Below, piece after piece: positions 58,270 to 64,000 of a stretch of DNA of 64,000 nucleotides. Made by a program: the position numbers and the translations under genes. A model generated the notes under the pieces. It worked only from the letters and a program-made list of their open reading frames with translations, made no database searches and was not told the origin of the DNA. The stretch is from Apostichopus japonicus (taxonomy: Eukaryota; Echinodermata; Holothuroidea; Aspidochirotida; Stichopodidae). The stretch's first letter is position 1, and each line of letters begins with the position of its first letter. The stretch lies in NCBI RefSeq assembly GCF_037975245.1, contig NC_092581.1, positions 14,351,303 to 14,415,302 on the forward strand, read 5' to 3'.

Positions 58270-58558
58270 CAGGCGCGTAGCCAGGAATTTGCCAAGGGAG
58301 GGGTGAAACTGTAGATTCTGCATTGCAAACTATCTAAGCGTAGCGCCACCATGGTTGGCGCGAAGCGTACAAGAAAATTTTGGCTGTAAATGCCTCCCAG
58401 ATCGCTGGAAATGGCACTTCCCAGGCCTTGTAAGTTGCATTTTAGCATTTTCTCTTTTGAAAATACTAACGATATCATAAAAACATTTAAAAATTTTTAA
58501 AAAAATATGCTCAAGGGGGGGCGGCTGCCCCCTTCGCCCCTCCTTGGCTACGCGCCTG
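58270..58558. mobile_element. hAT-type MITE with perfect 8-bp target duplication
   Basis: The ends CAGGCGCGTAGCCAGG and, reverse-complemented, CAGGCGCGTAGCCAAGG are inverted repeats. The 289-bp element is flanked by ACAATACT at 58262-58269 and 58559-58566. Ends of the type CAG..GCGTAGCCAGG and 8-bp duplications are classic for hAT elements. No transposase is encoded. Confidence 0.92.
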
Positions 58559-59020
58559 ACAATACTTCAAGAGATTTCCCCAGCTTTTGATGAATTCAGA
58601 TCTTGGATAAGCTTCACAAACAATCTCTGACCATAATCACCATTTCGTATCACTCAGTTTGCAAGTTCGATTTTCCAACACTACTTAATCTATCAACAAA
58701 AGCTACAAAAAAGAATGCCTTTAGGCCTACTGAAAAACATCCCAGCTAGAAAACATCAATAACTGGTTATTCATGTCCATCCTGTTTCAACAAGAGGTCA
58801 AAAATTCACTGGTGAAAATTTGTGCCAAAATTTGCTCTTTTTTATCTGATTGGAAAAGGAGAGCATTTAAGGGCTTTAATGCTGAATTTTAAGCAGAATC
58901 TGGTCAACATGTGATAAGGACAACTATTGGTCACAAAGGAAGCAAAAAAAGGAACAGATTATTTAGATTTTGTTTAGTTCAGTCACAAACTTGCCGAGAC
59001 CAGAAATTTCCACCAACTAC

Positions 59021-59330
59021 ATAATCAACAAATGGACCATATTGAGAAGAAAATAGTAACTGAACATCTATGACATATGATAATAGAAGGGGCATTTAAC
59101 AGTATACCTCTGCAACTTTAACTATATAATCAACAAATGGACCATATTGAGAAGAAAATAGCAACTGAACATATGATAATAGAAGGGGCATTTAACAGTA
59201 TACCTCTGCAACTTTAACTATATAATCAACAAATGGACCATATTGAGAAGAAAATAATAACTGAACATCTATGACATATGATAATAGAAGGGGCATTTAA
59301 CAGTATACCTCTGCAACTTTCAGAAACTCT
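59021..59330. repeat. Three-copy tandem duplication (about 96-105 bp) that copies an exon end and its donor
   Basis: The unit starting ATAATCAACAAATGGACC recurs at 59021, 59126 and 59222. Each copy ends with GTATACCTCTGCAACTTT, which on the minus strand is AAAGTTGCAGAG followed by the GTATAC donor of the 59309-59415 exon. Only the rightmost copy is attached to the complete exon. The copies differ by a few substitutions and a short deletion in the middle unit. Confidence 0.9.
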
Positions 59331-59415
59331 GCCACTTTCTCCATTTTGATCAAGAACTTCTTGTAGAGGTCCAGCGCTGCTTTGCATTCTTTCTTCGGCA
59401 TATCAAAGAACTTGT
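59309..59415 (-). CDS. PICALM: PICALM exon: ANTH domain ([11 protein letters not shown]...FLKVAE)
   Basis: This exon encodes 36 codons including the split first one: [20 protein letters not shown], then [16 protein letters not shown]. It corresponds to the vertebrate segment beginning EKYFDM and ending FLKVAE. The acceptor is TTTTTTTCAG and the donor is GTATAC; exit phase is 0. The last 12 coding bases and the donor lie at the edge of a three-copy tandem duplication in the downstream intron (59021-59330), so two near-identical decoy donors follow the true one. Confidence 0.96.
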
Positions 59416-61340
59416 CTGAAAAAAAGGAACAAGAAAATGGGTCCAATAAAGATGGGGGAATTTTTTTCTTCAAGATTCTGTTTTACATGAGCCAAAAATT
59501 CTTGAAATGACTCTCTAAAATTGAAATGTTTGTTTATGATGAATCAGACAATGATTAAAGGCAAACAAACAAAACTGTTTCTCCTTGTTCAAACAAAATT
59601 GTAAGAAATGCAAAAAAAAGTAGAAGAAATAGAAAGTGCTGCTATAAACCAATCAGGTCTGGATCGAAAGGAGAGAGAGCAATTTCAATACAATAGAGCA
59701 TGGCCTACTACCATATCATGGTGGCTTCAATTATGACGCTTTTAAGACTTTGAATAGGCAAAGTTTACTCACTGTTTAAATTTTATTTCTAATATTTAAT
59801 TGTCTAGCCTTTTCAAACATGTTACCAACATGCGCATCAAATTTTGTGTGTTTTGACAGACTTCTGGGTAGTTTCCATGGCAACAAGAAATGGTGCCATA
59901 CCAGGATCTGTTATGATACAATCTACTTTGATTAAAAGAGTTGGAATGCGTCCGGGAATTGACTGAGATGATCTTAGATGAGTTAAAATATTATCCATTG
60001 TTTTAATGCAAACAGGAACAAGTTCATTCAATATGAAAGTTCCAGAAACAATTACATGGGGTTATTTCTTTCATTCTTTGCATTGGACACAAACATATAA
60101 CATTCTAGCAGTATTAAGTCAGCTAACACAAAATCAGTCACTTTGATAGCGATGATTTGGACATAGCTTTGCAAATTTACATCATCATTCAAATTCACTT
60201 TTGTGATAAACACACATTGGAAGACTTTGCTAGCAAACTTCAAAATATATCGTTGCTAGGGATAAAAATTTCTGAAATTTCTGAAAGTGCATCATTATGG
60301 TGTCCCATCATCATTGTATTGTCCCTTGGCTGTACGATAGTTGTGAGTAGAAAAGGTAAGACAAGGTGGGTGGGAGCTACGTTAATATCATTGAAAACCA
60401 TCTGAAATAACAGCTATGTACAACTCTAAAACATATCATGTCCTCGGCGGAGTGCTTTAATAATCACTTCTATAAATAGATTTGACAGAGACACAAGAAT
60501 AATCTTTACCGCACTAAATCAACATACTCCTTCCCATCCGTCTGTTTCTGTACATCAACAGACATCTCTTTACATTCTGTAACAGAGCAATCATACCAGA
60601 TCAATTCTGGAATGAAATTTTTTTTCATTTTCAAAATTTTTTCTTCATTTTCAAAATTTTTTCTTGTTTCCACCTTGATGGGTTTTCGAGGAGTAAAAAG
60701 AAAAATGATAGGATGTATGCCCTTTTTGCAAATAATGTCTTCTTTTAGGAATATTTAAAAATAGTTTGTTTCTACTGTCAGCATCAAAAGCAGTTTTCAA
60801 TTATCCCCCTTTTTCAGTGAAAGGGATGGCAACTATCCCTGACATGACTCCAATATTGTGTATGCAGTTTAGTGTTCAAACTCATGAATATTGAAAATTT
60901 GATATTCAAAATATTATTAGGAATACTGATATTCCTAATATTATTTAGAGTACTGTCTTTCATCTACTTAATTTGATATTCCTGATATTCCTAAAATTAT
61001 ATTTACTGTTCTGCATGCATGAAAATGTGTTATTTTATGAATACAGTATATTGTCCAAGATAGTGACAAGGATACAAAAGAATATGAAAAATACAAATCG
61101 CTTCCAGAACAGACAAAGTTGTGTGGATGCTATTTATCGGAGGGAAGAAATATTTTCTAAATGTGGGAGAAAATGACACCTCTGTATAGTTATTAATTAT
61201 CCAAGGAATACTAAGTCAAGCCAAGATTTATCCAAATATTCAGTTCAAATAGGATACAGACTTGTAATGTCACAATGATTACTTTCATTACATCTTTCAT
61301 TCCACTGCAGTGTTTTTCCTTGTCATACTCATACTATGAG
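59416..61340 (-). other. Intron, no element recognised
   Basis: AT-rich intron sequence. The stretch 60890-61000 contains repeated GATATTCCTAATATTAT-like motifs on both strands that could form hairpins. A short duplicated TTTTTTCTTCATTTTCAAAA lies near 60620-60665. Confidence 0.5.
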
Positions 61341-61349
61341 TCATAGCTG

Positions 61350-62800
61350 GGGCCTTGTACTTGAACTCACAGTGTAAGGTTTTATACATATATGCATGTG
61401 CTAAATGTTCCAATCTTGCAAATTTGGTACTCTAAGACGTAATTATGCATCTGCACTCAACCTTCTTGCTGTTTCATAGACAGTTCGATTGTAGACTTTC
61501 ATTTTGTACTCACATATTCACATTGTGAGGTTATGTACAAAAACAAAAACTCATTAATGTTGCAAATTTTGTATTCTGGTAAACTCAACCTAACTTGTTT
61601 CATAGACAGAATGATTCCACAAGGCTTTCATCTTGTAGTCACAGACTCACATTGTGAGGTTATGTACAAAAAACAAAAACTTATTAATGTTGCAAATTTT
61701 GTATTCTGGTAAACTCAACCTAACTTGTTTCATAGACAGAATGATTCCACAAGGCCTTTCATCTTGTAGTCACAGACTCACATTGTGAGGTTATGTACAA
61801 AAAACAAAAACTTATTAATGTTGCAAATTTTGTATTCTGGTAAACTCAACCTAACTTGTTTCATAGACAGAATGATTCCACAAGGCCTTTCATCTTGTAG
61901 TCACATATTCACATTGTGAGGTTATGTACAAAAACAAAAACTCATTAATGTTGCAAATTTTGTATTCTGGTAAACTCAACCTAACTTGTTTCATAGACAG
62001 AATGATTCCACAAGGCTTTCATCTTGTAGTCACATATTCACATTGTGAGGTTATGTACAAAAACAAAAACTCATTAATGTTGCAAATTTTGTATTCTGGT
62101 AAACTCAACCTAACTTGTTTCATAGACAGAATGATTCCACAAGGCTTTCATCTTGTAGTCACAGACTCACATTGTAAGGTTATGTAAATTTACAAACACT
62201 CACTAATGTTGCAAATTTTGTATTCTCATACTCAAGCTAAATTGTTTCATAGACAGAATGATTCCACAAGGCTTTCATCTTGTACTCACAGACCCACATT
62301 GTAAGGTTATGTACAATTACAAACACTCATTAATGTTGAAAATTTTGTATTCTCATACTAGACCTACATTTCATAGACATAAAGATTGTGGGCTTTCATC
62401 TTGTACTCACAGATTCACATTGTGAGGTTATGTACATATATACAAATACTCATTTAATATTGCAAATTTCGTATTCTTGTACTCAACCTAAATTGTTTCA
62501 TAGACAGAAGGATTCTGGGCTTTCATCTTGTACTCACAGATTCACATTGTGAGTTTATGTACATATACAAACGCTCATTAATATTGACAATTTTGTATTC
62601 TTGTACTCAAACCTAAATTGTTTCATAGACAGAAAGATTGTGGGCTTTCATCTTGTACTCACAGACTCACATTGTACCGTTATGTGTATATATACAAAGA
62701 CTCATGTTGCATACTTTGTATATATTCTAACGACCAGCAATGCTTCTGTACTCAATCTAAGTTGTCTTATAGACACAAAGAGTCTTTCATCTACTTAACG
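61350..62800. repeat. Tandem array, about 129-bp unit, ten or more copies
   Basis: CATTGTGAGGTTATGTAC marks units at 61521, 61650, 61781, 61912, 62041, 62170, 62297, 62418, 62544 and 62670. Spacings are 129-131 bp in the well-conserved part and 121-127 bp in the decayed right part. Each unit contains TTAATGTTGCAAATTTTGTA, CATAGACAGAATGATTCCAC and AAGGCTTTCATCTTGTA. 129 is divisible by three, so an open frame can run across units, but nothing suggests it is translated. Confidence 0.95.
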
Positions 62801-62996
62801 AAATACCAGTAATCTTAAATGATTAACTTTACTGTAAGAAACTGCAACCTTATGATATAACAAATCAACCATCATTGCTTCATTCATCGACCAAAAAAAC
62901 TCATCAAATGCCACTTACAAGCACGAATCGGATGTAATACCCTTGAGATGTGCATTTACTTAAAGGATACTTTACCTGCATAATATATATGCTTAC

Positions 62997-63108
62997 CTAG
63001 TAAGTTAATAATGCCGTCGTTGTAACAAGCGAACAACCTGATGCAGTCTTTGAAGAGGAGTAGAAAAGCACTGTTGATTACACCGTTACTCAGTATCGTC
63101 GAGTTCAC
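62997..63108 (-). CDS. PICALM: PICALM exon: ANTH domain helices (VNSTILSNG...INLL)
   Basis: The exon encodes [37 protein letters not shown], the ANTH-domain segment that is one of the best conserved in PICALM, AP180 and fly LAP. The acceptor is CCAACAG before GTGAAC, the donor is GTAAGC, entry phase is 0 and exit phase is 1 (a trailing G). The last G joins AC of the next exon to give Asp. This helical region is part of the alpha-solenoid that follows the PI(4,5)P2 pocket. Confidence 0.95.
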
Positions 63109-63921
63109 CTGTTGGATGGAAACCAGAAGACCAGACCGATATTAGTTATTGATCTTAATTTTAAAGTAATCTCCAAAATTCAGACAAATGCTTTGAATGT
63201 CAAGGCTTTACCACTCGAGATATTAAGTGGCTTAAAGCCAGTGGATTTTTGCCATTCCCCAATAGAAAGAATAAAATGCACTTTCCTGCCAGGAAGATGT
63301 TGAGAACGTAGTATTACACATGATCAGTGTAACAAATGTCAGTGCTCAAAAACATCTGTACCTAACATAAGCCCTGTATTATTTGCATGTTATCATCAAA
63401 TACAAAAGTGGGCTGCTCCTTTTAACCTGGTAAGTAACTGAGGTGTGCTGGAATTTAGGAAAATGACAACAGGAACTTGAATTTATCTATTTTATTTTAA
63501 TAGCAAGAGGCTAAAATGTTTTGAAATCCTTTGCCTGGATATTAACCCTCGTTATGAGAGAGTACAATGAATGTGCAGTGTGAGTGTATAATTTTAAATT
63601 CATGGAGGCTCGGTACTACTACTTCAATTACAGAATTACAAGAAATGGTGAATGGGGGAAAAAAATTTGATATAAAGGTATCAGCTAGAGATGGAAAGCT
63701 ATAAATTTTATGCAGGATTACTGTAAATACATACATCTTTTACAGAAGCTTTCTTTCCAGTCGTCCTTGGTTTAATGTTTATACCATTTGATGCAATATC
63801 ACACACGATACGATATTACAATATGTCTAGGCATAGCAATACTACCGATCAAATACATTTCATCAATTTCAAGCCCATTATTGTTCACTTCTAAAGTGTA
63901 AAATCTAGAAGGATGTCATAC
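63109..63921 (-). other. Intron, nothing recognised
   Basis: Between the ANTH exon at 62997-63108 and the possible exon at 63922 I see no exon matching the preceding ANTH helices and no repeat. Confidence 0.5.
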
Positions 63922-64000
63922 CTTTACTTCTTCAGTTGCTGTCTCCTTCCCACCTGTTCCTTCTAATTCCCCCAACCCCTCCTCCTCTTTCCCCTTCTCC
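63922..64000 (-). CDS. PICALM: Possible partial exon of the PICALM gene (acidic insert)
   Basis: On the minus strand these 79 bases are open in the frame needed by the next exon and end in AAG followed by a GTATGA donor. The phase at the donor is 0, which is what the 62997-63108 exon requires. The reading is Glu/Lys/Gly-rich (GKETATEEVK before the donor) and does not resemble the conserved ANTH helix expected here (the 'LLDF/LLEFD' stretch). If real, it is an acidic insertion just before the ANTH segment that begins VNSTILSNG. It could equally be a purine-rich intron stretch that is open by chance. The acceptor would lie beyond base 64000. Confidence 0.35.

Larger units (their letters stand above)
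1984..64000 (-). other. PICALM: PICALM/AP180-family clathrin-assembly gene, partial (5' and 3' ends outside window)
   Basis: This gene spans the window on the minus strand. Its product is a peripheral membrane adaptor that binds PI(4,5)P2 through an ANTH domain and links clathrin, AP-2 and cargo at endocytic pits. Thirteen exons (1984-2137, 5707-5772, 6762-6818, 9609-9908, 11773-11880, 15535-15684, 17106-17286, 17911-17946, 19754-19865, 21113-21189, 50785-50826, 59309-59415, 62997-63108) have AG/GT borders and compatible phases, giving about 500 codons with no stop. The ANTH exons match the family almost residue for residue (INLL-D-K-FFDM, EFLKVAEQVGVDKGEIPDL, APSSLLEALEGHLASLEGK). The tail carries two NPF motifs, a DLF motif and a Pro/Gln-rich linker. 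Two ancestral bilaterian genes are not expected outside vertebrates, so this is the single PICALM/AP180 (LAP) orthologue. Its start codon and last exons are outside the window. Confidence 0.93.

Noticed and set aside
61924-62187. An 87-residue protein made of two 43-residue repeats
   Set aside because: It arises from a 129-bp tandem repeat whose length is divisible by three. There are no splice or initiation signals, and other units break the frame.

Overview
The window is intronic-rich, AT-rich nuclear DNA of a metazoan and is almost entirely one gene on the minus strand. Thirteen well-supported coding exons, plus one possible partial exon at the right edge, read in order from right to left. 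They encode the second half of the ANTH domain and most of the endocytic tail of a clathrin-assembly protein of the PICALM/AP180 family. All exon junctions are phase-consistent. The 5' part of the gene (start codon, first half of ANTH) lies beyond base 64000 and the last 3' exons lie beyond base 1. The residues look like an invertebrate deuterostome. The repeat content (a DIRS retrotransposon, a foldback element with repeat-built arms, a tRNA-derived SINE, short hAT-like elements) fits an echinoderm, but I cannot name the species.

Layout, left to right. 1-9.9 kb: 3' tail exons (1984-2137, 5707-5772, 6762-6818, 9609-9908) separated by introns with a 157-bp tandem array and a short terminal-inverted-repeat element. 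11.8-21.2 kb: exons for the NPF/DLF-bearing linker and the end of ANTH (11773-11880, 15535-15684, 17106-17286, 17911-17946, 19754-19865, 21113-21189). 21.2-50.8 kb: one 29.6-kb intron holding several unusual repeats. These are two copies of a dispersed repeat, two copies of a TTACG-rich element, a nested inverted-repeat complex with a 273-bp array, a 1.67-kb foldback element inserted in a tRNA-like SINE, and a broken gene copy on the plus strand. 50.8-59.3 kb: an intron that is mostly a complete, apparently intact DIRS-type tyrosine-recombinase retrotransposon (51330-57874, minus strand), followed by a hAT-type MITE. 59.3-64 kb: the two ANTH exons (59309-59415, 62997-63108), separated by a 129-bp tandem array.

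How it works together. The host gene makes an adaptor that binds PI(4,5)P2 membranes through ANTH and recruits clathrin, AP-2 and EH-domain proteins through short motifs in the disordered tail. Everything else is repeat DNA in its introns. In two places tandem duplication has copied a splice site of the gene: the donor of the 59309-59415 exon and the acceptor of the 11773-11880 exon. The most striking non-genic structure is the foldback element. It has two arrays of about 20 palindromic CTTAAG units each, matching terminal inverted repeats and a 6-bp target duplication inside the anticodon arm of a tRNA-like sequence.
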